Assembly: GCA_964522165.1 (NCBI GenBank)
Contig: CAZFVV010000006.1
Location: forward strand, 14,827-78,826
Length of the DNA stretch: 64,000 bases
From: JABWBP01 sp964522165
GTDB taxonomy: Bacteria; Calditrichota; Calditrichia; RBG-13-44-9; J075
Direction: 5' to 3'
Positions within the stretch are counted from its first letter, which is position 1; each line of letters starts with the position of its first letter. Below are positions 1-8,142 of this stretch, one piece after another. Under the pieces are notes generated by a model. It did not search any database, had not been told where the DNA came from, and worked only from the letters and a program-made list of their open reading frames with translations. Position numbers and translations under genes: made by a program.

Positions 1-27
1 AGGGCGATTCGGGGTTTGAATTATTGG

Positions 28-189
28 CTGATGTTACGCAGACATCAAAAATCAACCACAGAGCCACAGAGGGCACAGAGAAAATCAAGTATTTATTGAA
101 TCTGAGGCTGCACTGAGAAGCAAAAACGCTAAAAAGGTGATTAAAACTCTGTGTTCTCTGTGTCTCTGTGGTAAAATGCGTAACATCAG
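28..189. repeat. Nested inverted-repeat (MITE-like) intergenic element
   Basis: A 13-bp perfect inverted repeat (CTGATGTTACGCA at 28-40, TGCGTAACATCAG at 177-189) encloses a second imperfect inverted repeat built from 'accacagag...' (about 54-81) and '...ctctgtggt' (about 147-171). The inner motif resembles palindromic intergenic repeats common in many MAGs (general knowledge). No gene is supported in bases 1-284. The element lies downstream of the 285-3248 gene and could fold as an RNA hairpin. Confidence 0.6.
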
Positions 190-284
190 TTATTGGGTGT
201 AGATGGAGCGGCAATAAAAAATGCGGCGCCGGGATACGAAGATCCACGCGCGCCGCACGCTGTTTTGGTGACGCCGGAAGGGGA

Positions 285-3248
285 TTATTTCATCAGCAAG
301 AGTTTTCGCGATGCCTCAAAACGCTGCCCGGCAGAACCGGCGCTCGCTTCTAATTTATAGACATAAACCCCGGAAGCCGCCGCGTTTCCGGCGTTATCCC
401 GCCCGTCCCACACCACGGAATAGCGCCCGGCCGGTTTTTCTGCCGCTGCCAGGGTGCGTACTTCCTGCCCCAACAGGTTGAAAATTTTGAGGCTCACCCG
501 GGCATTCGCCGGCAGGGCAAATTCGATGGTGGTGGAGGGGTTGAAGGGATTGGGGAAGTTCTGGCGCAGCTCGAAATCCGCCGGCAGCGCAGAGATGGTC
601 TGGGGATCGACGATACCGGTAACGCCGCCTAAGGCCAGAATTTCAATATCGTCCACCAGCGCTTCCACCAAGGAGCCGGCGCCGAAATCGCTGGCCACGA
701 AGCGGAATTGCATGGTTGCGGTGGGGGTAAGGTAATCGCTGACCCGGATTTGGAATTTTTCCCAGCCGTCGGTGGAAACGTTGGTGTTTTCCACGTTTAC
801 CCAACTCTGCCCGCCGTCGTTGGAGGCTTCTACCACCCAGAAATCCGTGCCGGGGGTGGCGCCGCGGTCGTTGGAGTACCACTTGTAGTAGCGGAAGACC
901 GGGTTATTCAGGTCGGACATGTCGTACAGGGGGGAGAACAGGGTGGTTTTGCCGTTGTCCACGTCGTAAGCCCCGGCGCTATTGGGATCGTTGCGCCCGT
1001 CGGTTACGAAGCAGAGTGCGCCGGTAGGGGTGTGGTCATCTTCCGGCTGGCTGCCCACGGAGGTCGCCTGCGGGTTGGCGCGCTCCCAAATGCCCGAGGT
1101 TGCGTTATCGTCCGGCGCGCCGACCACCCAGCCGGAAGCGACTTCCAGTTCATCCAGGACGATCTGCTCGAATCCTACCAGGAAATTGTAAGCGCCCTGC
1201 GCGGGAAATTTAAAAGCGACGTTGCCGAGCGGGTCGCGGGCAGTGATGAAATAGTCAACCATACTGCCCCGGGGCTGCGCCGGAATCTCCGCCTGGTAAT
1301 TCCCCTGGCCGATGATAGGGGCGGCGGGCAGGCTGGTAACGGTCTGCAGGCCGTCGGTGGAGTAGTGCACGTAGAGGGAATCCGGCTGTCCCCCGGCAAT
1401 CTCGAATCCTTCGATATGGAATACCACCGGGTAGGCGTTCAAAGTGTCCTGGGTATCTTCCACAGGCGTGTGCGCGAAAGAGAAGAGCATGAACAGGCTG
1501 GAGCCGATCCCGTGGGCGTTGAACGCGTCGTTGATGGCGCTGAAATTGGGGGTGCCGTTGTTCAGGTTGCCGTCGTCGTCGTCCGCTACCAGCACTTCCA
1601 CGAACCATTCCCCGAAAGCGACGCCGGTGTTGGGATCATCCGGCCTTCCCCATTTGGCAAAGTGGGAGAGGTTCCGGGCGGTCTCCAGGGAAGAGGCTTC
1701 GCGCAGGCGCCAGAACGCGCCCCCGATGATCAGCCCGTCGCTGTGCACCTGCCCGGTGATGTTTTCCGGGTAACGGTTGGTATTATCCAGGTTGCGCAGG
1801 GTGCTGCCCGGGCCGGTAAATCCCCGCCCGATGTTGGGGACGTCTTCGATCATCGCCGAGGCCACGTCCGCCATGCCCTCGTGGGTGGCGCCGTTGATCA
1901 TCCCTAACAGCGAGCCGGCCTGAATGTAGAGCTTGTCGTTGATGCCGTGCCCGTATTCGTGATACACCACGGAAGGCATCTGCCCGGTGTTGGGGCAGCC
2001 GCCCCCGGCCTGGTAAAAGTTGATCCCGGTACCGTTCCAAAAAGCGTTGCAGGTCTGGGCGATATTCACCGCGCAGGGCATGCTGTAGTTGACCCCTGTG
2101 AAAGAGGGGTCTAATGTGGTAACGAAATTGTGGATGATATTGGTGTGGTAAAAGGCGTCGCGCTCCGCGGGATGGGAATTGCTGTCGTCCCAGACCAGGT
2201 TCAGGGAATCGCCGGGGTTGAGGGTGGTATTGATTATCGCGTCGGGGCCGTCCTGCCGGTTCACGTTCACCCAGGGGCCTTCTAACCGGGCCACCACCGC
2301 TGCGGGAGAGGTAATGTCCCGCGCCGCCACTCCCTGGCCGTTGGTAGTCAGCGCCACCCCGCCGATGGTAATGGATTGATCGAAATAGGGCATTTCCACA
2401 AACGGGTCCGTGGGCAGCACTAACTGCACCATTCCGCCCTGTTTTACCTTCGATTCGGCGTAGCGCACCCGGTTGTGCCGCCAGATGATTTCTCCGCTGT
2501 GGGCGTCAACAAAAGCGGCGAAGTTGCCTTCCGGGTTTTCGGTGACAATGTCCACCTGGTAAACGAGGTGAAATTCCACTTCGCGCTCGGTTCTGCGGGG
2601 AAGAATGTAGGTTTTTTCCGCGCCGCTAACCCGGTCGGTAGCGGGGTTGATGGTCAATCCATCGGTGGAAAGGGTTTTGGCCTGCTCGAACGTGAGCGTG
2701 GGGGTAAGGGAAATATCCATGTGGGGATAAAAATCCACTCCGAAAGCCATCACCCTGGCGTTGTCGAAAATGCGCAGCTCCACTTCCGAGAGCAGCACTT
2801 CCACGCCTTCTTGCATCTGCACAAAGGAGACGTACCATTTGCGATTGATCTGCTGCGCCCGCTGCAACTGCAATCGGGCGAGGTCGATGCCCAGGGCTGC
2901 GGCGTTATCGGCCAGGAAAGCGCGCGAGGCGGCTTCCACGTTTTCCGCAGTGATGTGCGAGTAGCCGGGAATTTGAATCGCTTCGCCGTAAGCGCGGTGG
3001 GGGGTGCGGGTGGCTTCGTTCCACTGCACCGACCAGCTGCCGTGTTTTTGCACAAAGCTTTGCCAGCGCGCCGAGGCGGCTAACCGCTGCTGTTCCGCGG
3101 CGTCGATCCAAAACGCGCTTTCCGTTTGCGCGGGGAGCAGAATGGAGCCATCCGGCTGCACGGTTTCCCGGCCATGCGCCGCGGTTGCCAGGATTACTAC
3201 AATGACAAACGCCAACCATGGGAACATCATCATTCTATGCTGCGCCAT
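285..3248 (-). CDS. Exported M36 (fungalysin-type) zinc metallopeptidase with C-terminal sorting domain
   Basis: Secreted zinc endopeptidase. A hydrophobic signal segment near residues 6-25 is followed by a propeptide-like region (FTP/PepSY type, about 40-270), then the M36 catalytic domain with HEYGH at residues 430-434 and a downstream 'THEGMADV' segment whose Glu (about 457) is the likely third zinc ligand. Residues about 650-890 are beta-rich, with a 'DNLNNGTPNFSAIN' type motif after the catalytic part. The last 95 residues carry the FlgD-like/Por-type sorting domain ('NFPNPFNPSTTIEF', 'ASGVYVYKLEA'). The start ATG at 3248 is preceded by GAAAGG. It is monocistronic. Family call is strong; the substrate is unknown. 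Confidence 0.88.
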   Translation of the reverse strand: MAQHRMMMFPWLAFVIVVILATAAHGRETVQPDGSILLPAQTESAFWIDAAEQQRLAASARWQSFVQKHGSWSVQWNEATRTPHRAYGEAIQIPGYSHITAENVEAASRAFLADNAAALGIDLARLQLQRAQQINRKWYVSFVQMQEGVEVLLSEVELRIFDNARVMAFGVDFYPHMDISLTPTLTFEQAKTLSTDGLTINPATDRVSGAEKTYILPRRTEREVEFHLVYQVDIVTENPEGNFAAFVDAHSGEIIWRHNRVRYAESKVKQGGMVQLVLPTDPFVEMPYFDQSITIGGVALTTNGQGVAARDITSPAAVVARLEGPWVNVNRQDGPDAIINTTLNPGDSLNLVWDDSNSHPAERDAFYHTNIIHNFVTTLDPSFTGVNYSMPCAVNIAQTCNAFWNGTGINFYQAGGGCPNTGQMPSVVYHEYGHGINDKLYIQAGSLLGMINGATHEGMADVASAMIEDVPNIGRGFTGPGSTLRNLDNTNRYPENITGQVHSDGLIIGGAFWRLREASSLETARNLSHFAKWGRPDDPNTGVAFGEWFVEVLVADDDDGNLNNGTPNFSAINDAFNAHGIGSSLFMLFSFAHTPVEDTQDTLNAYPVVFHIEGFEIAGGQPDSLYVHYSTDGLQTVTSLPAAPIIGQGNYQAEIPAQPRGSMVDYFITARDPLGNVAFKFPAQGAYNFLVGFEQIVLDELEVASGWVVGAPDDNATSGIWERANPQATSVGSQPEDDHTPTGALCFVTDGRNDPNSAGAYDVDNGKTTLFSPLYDMSDLNNPVFRYYKWYSNDRGATPGTDFWVVEASNDGGQSWVNVENTNVSTDGWEKFQIRVSDYLTPTATMQFRFVASDFGAGSLVEALVDDIEILALGGVTGIVDPQTISALPADFELRQNFPNPFNPSTTIEFALPANARVSLKIFNLLGQEVRTLAAAEKPAGRYSVVWDGRDNAGNAAASGVYVYKLEASAGSAGQRFEASRKLLLMK

Positions 3249-3353
3249 GCGTATTACCTTTCTTTAGGTGAGGGGTTGGATGAATTAAGGTTTCAGGAAC
3301 AACTTTGCGGTTTTACAAAAAAGCGGGTGGTTGAACGGTAACGGAGGGCAGAT

Positions 3354-3611
3354 CTATTCCCCGGCCGTTCGGAGTAATTCAAGCCTGCCGATAATTGCCA
3401 GATTCATTAACGGAGCAGCGAAATCGTCTGCTATTTCCACTAACCCCTTATCAGCGCCAATTTGTCTCTCCACTTTCGGGCTTTGAATGGGAACCAACCG
3501 GGCTATAGGGTTTTTGCCGCTTACAATCACAACTTCTTCACCGGCAAGCACTTTTTGAATCAAACGGGAAAGTTGTGTCTGAGCTTGGCTGATGGTTACA
3601 TATTGCGACAT
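3354..3611 (-). CDS. Phd/YefM-family antitoxin, no adjacent toxin
   Basis: 85-residue protein with the canonical Phd/YefM N-terminal DNA-binding fold ('VTISQAQTQLSRLIQKV', 'GEEVVIVSGKNPIARLVP'). In the family, the N-terminal half binds the operator and the C-terminal half neutralises a PIN, Doc or RelE toxin. GGGAG stands 7 nt before the ATG. No toxin gene lies next to it: downstream is the metallopeptidase, upstream is htpG. The C-terminus after 'DDFAAPL' ('MNLAIIGRLELL') does not look like the usual acidic tail, so it may be degraded or paired with a toxin elsewhere. Confidence 0.75.
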   Translation of the reverse strand: MSQYVTISQAQTQLSRLIQKVLAGEEVVIVSGKNPIARLVPIQSPKVERQIGADKGLVEIADDFAAPLMNLAIIGRLELLRTAGE

Positions 3612-3706
3612 TGAGAAACTCCCACTTTATCAGGTTAATTTTTTAGCTATTGTAGGCACGCCGGGAGTTATAATCAAGTAGAATTTGTAAGCTATTGCTC
3701 GTCACC

Positions 3707-5593
3707 CTACCCCTTCGTCGCCTCCGCCATAATCTCATTCATCCGCTTGATGAAATCGGTAGGGGAGGGAAGATCGTCGTTGAGCAGCAGCAAGCCCTCG
3801 TACAGTTGCAGAATGCACTGCCGCAGCAAGGGATCGGCGGCGCTGCCCATGTTCAGGCGCGACAGGTTCTTGATCAGCGGGTGGGCGGTGTTGATCTCTA
3901 AGATGCGCTTCGAGCCGGGGAAGTCCTTTGCGAAGCCCTCCCCGCGGGACTGGAACATTTTCAGCATCTTTTCCATCTGGGCGTCCATACCCTCCTTGCC
4001 GATTACCAGGGTGGCGGGGGAATCCACCAACCGCTTCGATTCGATCACGTCTTCCACTTTATCGCCTAAGGTCTCCTTGAACACCTGGATCAGCGATTGG
4101 GCCAGGTTCTCGCTCAAGGCCTCCGGCTGCGCCGTTTCATCTTTCTTCAGGTCGATATCCGCCTTCTCGATGGATTTGAGCGGCTTTTTATCGTATTCGC
4201 CGATGCCCGGCACGATGAACACGTCCACCGGGTCGCTAAGCAGCAGCACCTCGATCTCTTTCTTGCGGAAATACTCCAAGTTGGGGCTGCGCTCTAACAG
4301 ATCCCGGCTCTCCCCGGAGAGGTAGTAGATCTCCTTGTGCTCCGCGCCCGTCCGGGAAACGTAATTTTTCAGGGAAGTGAGGCTGCCTTTCTCAGTCATG
4401 GTGGACTCGAAGCGCAGTAACTCGATGAGCTTCTCGCGGTTGCTGAAATCGCTGTTCACCCCCAATTTGAACGCCGGGCCGAAGTTTTTATGGAATTTTT
4501 CGTATTTGGCCGGTTCGTTTTTCGCCCACTCCTCTAACAGCGCCAGGATTTTGCTCACCAGGGTATTGCGAATTTTCGCCATTACCGGGCTGCTCTGGGT
4601 CACCTCCCGGGAGACGTTCAGGGGCAAATCTTCGGTGTCCACCACTCCTTTCATAAAGCGCAGGTACTCCGGCAGCAGTTCTCTGCAATCATCCTGGATG
4701 AAGATCTTCCGGGAATAGAGGTGCAGGGATTTTTCATCCTCGTGCCGGAAATAGAAGGGCGGCAGGGTTTGGGGAATGAACAGCAGCGCCTTGAAGTTCA
4801 CCGCCCCCTCGATGGAGAGGTGCAAATGCCCCAGGGGATCCTGGTAATCGTTGGAGACGAATTTGTAGAACTCGTTCAACTCCTCTTCCTTGACCTCTCC
4901 TTTGGGCTTGTGCCACAGCGCCTCCACTCTGTTGATTCTCTCCCCGTTCAGCAGGATAGGAAAATCTACAAAGTTGGAGTACTTGTTGACGATTTGCCGG
5001 ATGCGGTATTCCTCGGCGTATTCTTTAGCCGCCTCGTTGAATTTAAAGGAAATTTGCGTGCCCCGGGTGGGTTTGTCGATCGCTTCGATGGTGAACGTAC
5101 CCTGCCCATCCGATTTCCAGCGGTAGCCCCGGGAATCCGGCTCCGCGTGGCGGGTTTCGATGGTCACTTCGTCGGCGACCATGAACACGGAGTAAAATCC
5201 CACCCCGAATTGGCCGATCAGGTTCACATCCGGTTTCTCCTTGCTGTTCTTGAGCTGCGCCAGGAACTCCGCGGCGCCGGAGCTGGCCACGGTGCCGATG
5301 CGCTCGATCAAATCCTCCTTCGTCATCCCGATGCCGGTGTCCTCGATAGAAAAACTGCCCGCTTTGGCGTCCACGCTGATGCGAATCTCCTGGTTGGCGT
5401 CCTTATCCAGCAGGTTTTTATCGGTGAGCAGGCGGAAGCGCACCTTGTTCAGGGCGTCGGAAGCGTTGGAGATCAGCTCCCGCAGGAACACTTCCGGGTG
5501 AGTGTAGAGAGAGTGCACGATCAGGTGCAGAAGCTGTTTCAGCTCCGCCTGGTATTCGAATTGTTCGACTTTTTTCGCTTTTTTTTCGGCCAT
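3707..5593 (-). CDS. htpG: Chaperone protein HtpG (Hsp90)
   Basis: Cytosolic ATP-dependent Hsp90 chaperone, 628 residues, normal for bacteria. The GHKL ATPase domain shows 'ELISNASDALNKVRF', 'DTGIGMTKEDL' and 'GQFGVGFYSVFMVAD'; the middle domain carries 'LPLNVSRE'; and the C-terminal dimerisation region ends 'FIKRMNEIMAEA'. I place the start at ATG 5593: GGAGG (5599-5603) sits 5 nt upstream. An in-frame TTG at 5608 would overlap that ribosome binding site and is unlikely. It follows the RHH/PIN pair on the same strand after 32 nt, but functional coupling is not implied. Confidence 0.96.
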   Translation of the reverse strand: MAEKKAKKVEQFEYQAELKQLLHLIVHSLYTHPEVFLRELISNASDALNKVRFRLLTDKNLLDKDANQEIRISVDAKAGSFSIEDTGIGMTKEDLIERIGTVASSGAAEFLAQLKNSKEKPDVNLIGQFGVGFYSVFMVADEVTIETRHAEPDSRGYRWKSDGQGTFTIEAIDKPTRGTQISFKFNEAAKEYAEEYRIRQIVNKYSNFVDFPILLNGERINRVEALWHKPKGEVKEEELNEFYKFVSNDYQDPLGHLHLSIEGAVNFKALLFIPQTLPPFYFRHEDEKSLHLYSRKIFIQDDCRELLPEYLRFMKGVVDTEDLPLNVSREVTQSSPVMAKIRNTLVSKILALLEEWAKNEPAKYEKFHKNFGPAFKLGVNSDFSNREKLIELLRFESTMTEKGSLTSLKNYVSRTGAEHKEIYYLSGESRDLLERSPNLEYFRKKEIEVLLLSDPVDVFIVPGIGEYDKKPLKSIEKADIDLKKDETAQPEALSENLAQSLIQVFKETLGDKVEDVIESKRLVDSPATLVIGKEGMDAQMEKMLKMFQSRGEGFAKDFPGSKRILEINTAHPLIKNLSRLNMGSAADPLLRQCILQLYEGLLLLNDDLPSPTDFIKRMNEIMAEATKG

Positions 5594-5625
5594 TCCAGCC
5601 TCCTTCAATAAATGTATTTTTTGAA

Positions 5626-5862
5626 TTACAACTGATCATATTCTTCCGGCTCGACATTCGGAACTTTTGACAGCGCTTTTTGAAATTTGGCTTTGCTGGC
5701 TCTTTCCGCGCGTTTTTCCAAGTATTCTTCGGTTAATAATGCCGATATCTTCTCGGCTAAGGCAGAAGTAATAAATTGATTGATTGATATATTCTCTTTC
5801 TGAGACAACTCTTTAACTTTTCTATGCAGTGACTCCGGCAATCTTAAACTCAATGTGCTCAT
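5626..5862 (-). CDS. Ribbon-helix-helix antitoxin (CopG/Arc type)
   Basis: 78 residues. The N-terminus 'TLSLRLPESLHRKVKELS' followed by 'ISINQFITSALAEKISAL' is a ribbon-helix-helix DNA-binding unit; the charged C-terminal tail (about 50-78) would bind the toxin. Its ATG overlaps the stop of the upstream PIN gene by one base (TAATG), and GGAG lies 9 nt before it, so the pair is translationally coupled. Likely represses its own operon together with the toxin. The toxin-first order is unusual but known for this PIN family. Confidence 0.8.
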   Translation of the reverse strand: MSTLSLRLPESLHRKVKELSQKENISINQFITSALAEKISALLTEEYLEKRAERASKAKFQKALSKVPNVEPEEYDQL

Positions 5863-6287
5863 TATATTTCTCCGATTTTTTCTAAAAATTCTCCGGGGGT
5901 TAAAATTTGTAAACCAAATTTATCAATACCTTCAAAGTCCTTTTTATCGTAGGTGATTATGAAATCACTTTCCGATTCCACCGCTAATTCCAATATCAAA
6001 TCATCTTTGGGATCTTTTAAAAATGGCCGCCATAAGTAAAATATTTCTCGTCTATCGGCTATCTTACAGATATAATCCAGTATATTGTCAATATCCTCAG
6101 TTCCTAAATCGATGTATAAATCCCCTCTTTTCAGAACATCTTCATATTCAAAGATCAGAGAAACTGAGATACTGGTTTGGAATTTTCCTTGATCCATTAT
6201 CGAAAGCAGTTTATACGAAGCTCCTCTGCTCGATTTTAGTGCTGCAACCATTACATTAGTGTCTATGACAATTTTAAACATTTCCAT
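5862..6287 (-). CDS. PIN-domain toxin ribonuclease
   Basis: 141 residues of the 'putative toxin-antitoxin system toxin component, PIN family'. The fold's acidic residues are visible: 'KIVIDTNVMVAAL' (first Asp), the central Glu in 'LIFEYEDVLKRG', and 'DPKDDLILELAVE' plus 'FIITYDKKDFEG' toward the end. PIN domains cleave RNA with Mg2+. The partner antitoxin overlaps downstream. An alternative start is the third-codon ATG (6281). AT-rich codon use differs from neighbouring housekeeping genes, consistent with acquisition. A short palindrome lies directly upstream. Confidence 0.8.
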   Translation of the reverse strand: MEMFKIVIDTNVMVAALKSSRGASYKLLSIMDQGKFQTSISVSLIFEYEDVLKRGDLYIDLGTEDIDNILDYICKIADRREIFYLWRPFLKDPKDDLILELAVESESDFIITYDKKDFEGIDKFGLQILTPGEFLEKIGEI

Positions 6288-6294
6288 TTGGTAT

Positions 6295-6307
6295 GGTATG
6301 CAATACC
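6295..6307. promoter_or_regulatory. Possible toxin-antitoxin operator palindrome
   Basis: GGTAT-GCA-ATACC, a perfect 5-bp-arm palindrome, with a further direct GGTAT copy just beside it, lies 8-20 bases upstream of the PIN gene start. Ribbon-helix-helix antitoxins typically bind short palindromes overlapping their own promoter. The role is inferred from position only. Confidence 0.35.
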
Positions 6308-6551
6308 AGCAGCTATGTCAAGCAAATTTTCCCGGGTATAAGAAAAATTCTTTTCAGCGAGCAAATAAATGTTTTCTGTGAACCCTTTCGACTCTCAGAT
6401 GATGCTCATCAAATAAAATAATTTGGAAATGCGTCGCACTTGCAAAATCGTTTAATACCTTTCCAATGCCTCGTCTTTTCATTAACTTATGCCGGTTCAT
6501 TTTACGGACTCAGGGTTGATGGAGCTTTACCCTTAACTTTCAGGAGCGCCC

Positions 6552-8036
6552 ATGCTGGAAAAGATCGATCTTTCACGGAAAATCGAGAAGGAGGAGTACA
6601 AAACGGTAATGCCCGGCCTGGAGTTGAAATTAGGCGTTTTACAGCGGGAGGCCATCGAGATGAAAATTCCCATCATCATCGTCTTCGAAGGCTGGGACGC
6701 CGCCGGCAAGGGAACCCTCATCAACCGCCTGATCTTGAACCTCGACCCCCGCCATTTCAAGGTCTCCTCCGCCCTGAAGCCCACCGAGGAAGAGCGCCTG
6801 CGCCCCTTTTTGTGGCGCTTCTGGATCAGAACCCCGGCAAAGGGGAAAATGGCCATCTTCGACCGCAGCTGGTACCACCGGGTGTTAGGCGACCGGGTCA
6901 ATAAAACCGTGAAAAAACCGGAGTGGCTGAACGCTTATAAAGAGATCAACGCCTTCGAGCGGCAATTGGCCGACGACGGCAACGTGATCGTGAAGTTCTT
7001 TCTGCACATCAGCAAAAAGGAGCAAAAAAAACGTTTCGAGGAGCTGGAGAGCAATCCCTCCACCGCCTGGCGGGTAACCAAAGAGGACTGGCAGCATCTC
7101 CAGCAGTATGACGAGTACGCCGGCGCGGTTGAGGACATGATCGCTAAAACCGGCAGCAGCCAGGCTCCCTGGAGCATCGTGGAAGCGCACGACCGCCGTT
7201 TCGCAACCGTGAAAATTTTCAAAACCGTGATTCAAGCCCTGGAGAGCCGCACCCAGGCCCTCAAAGCCGGGGGAGAGCAAACCGCCCGCGTTCAGGTTTC
7301 CGATAATAATCTGAATGACGTCTCTACCTCGATTTTAGAGCGGGTGGACCTCTCCCTGTCGCTTTCCGAGGAAGAATACGCCGCAAAGCTGAAGAAATAC
7401 CAGGAGCGCATCCGGGAGTTAGAGCACGAGGTGTACATGAAGCGCCTTCCGGTGGTGATCGTCTATTCCGGGTGGGACGCCGCGGGAAAGGGCGGCAATA
7501 TCAAGCGGCTGACCCAGAACATGGACCCCCGGGGCTACGAGGTGATCCCCATCGGCGCGCCCAACGACCTGGAAAAACAGCACCACTACCTGTGGCGCTT
7601 CTGGAAAGAGATTCCCAAGGCCGGGCACGTCGCCATTTTCGACCGCAGTTGGTACGGGCGGGTGATGGTGGAGCGCATCGAGGGGTTCTGCACCGAGGCG
7701 GAATGGAAGCGCGCCTACCGGGAGATCAACGAATTCGAGGAACAGCTGGCCAATTTCGGCGCGGTGCTGGTCAAGCTCTGGCTGCACATTGATAAAGACG
7801 AGCAGTTGCGGCGCTTCAAAGAGCGGCAGGAGAATCCTTATAAACAGTGGAAAATTACCGCGGAGGACTGGCGCAACCGGGAGAAATGGGATCTCTACAA
7901 AATCGCCGTGGACGAGATGCTCTACCGCACCAGCTCTCCCCACGCGCCCTGGACCATCGTGGAAGCCAATTTCAAGTATTACGCCCGCATCAAGGCGCTG
8001 AAGACCGTGGTCGCGGCGATTGAGCGGAGGCTGTGA
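6552..8036 (+). CDS. pap: Polyphosphate:AMP phosphotransferase (two-domain PPK2, class II)
   Basis: Transfers phosphate from polyphosphate to AMP to make ADP. 494 residues, the size of tandem-domain PPK2 class II enzymes. Domain 1 has Walker A GWDAAGKG at 47-54 and Walker B 'AIFDRSWYHRVL'; domain 2 has GWDAAGKG at 307-314 and 'AIFDRSWYGRVM'. In the family, the C-terminal domain is the active one. AGGAG lies 5 nt before the ATG. First gene of a co-directional polyphosphate locus with CHAD, ParA-like, SixA-like, PPK1 and Ppx genes downstream, which supports the assignment. Confidence 0.93.
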   Translation: MLEKIDLSRKIEKEEYKTVMPGLELKLGVLQREAIEMKIPIIIVFEGWDAAGKGTLINRLILNLDPRHFKVSSALKPTEEERLRPFLWRFWIRTPAKGKMAIFDRSWYHRVLGDRVNKTVKKPEWLNAYKEINAFERQLADDGNVIVKFFLHISKKEQKKRFEELESNPSTAWRVTKEDWQHLQQYDEYAGAVEDMIAKTGSSQAPWSIVEAHDRRFATVKIFKTVIQALESRTQALKAGGEQTARVQVSDNNLNDVSTSILERVDLSLSLSEEEYAAKLKKYQERIRELEHEVYMKRLPVVIVYSGWDAAGKGGNIKRLTQNMDPRGYEVIPIGAPNDLEKQHHYLWRFWKEIPKAGHVAIFDRSWYGRVMVERIEGFCTEAEWKRAYREINEFEEQLANFGAVLVKLWLHIDKDEQLRRFKERQENPYKQWKITAEDWRNREKWDLYKIAVDEMLYRTSSPHAPWTIVEANFKYYARIKALKTVVAAIERRL

Positions 8037-8142
8037 GGCGAAAAACGTAATGCGTATTGGGTAATAAAAAAATATGGAATACGCAGTACGAAATACGAAA
8101 CCCAAAATTCAAAACCCAAAATACAAAACCCGAAACTCTCCA

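Noticed and set aside
708..1907. 399-codon plus-strand open frame
   Set aside because: Antisense shadow of the M36 metallopeptidase; the high GC of the third codon position produces long opposite frames. Same for 12626-13681, 24660-25712 and 4721-5611.
8074..8142. N-terminal 23 codons of the CHAD frame
   Set aside because: Made of 'aaaacccaaaat' intergenic repeat; the family-like start is at 8143.
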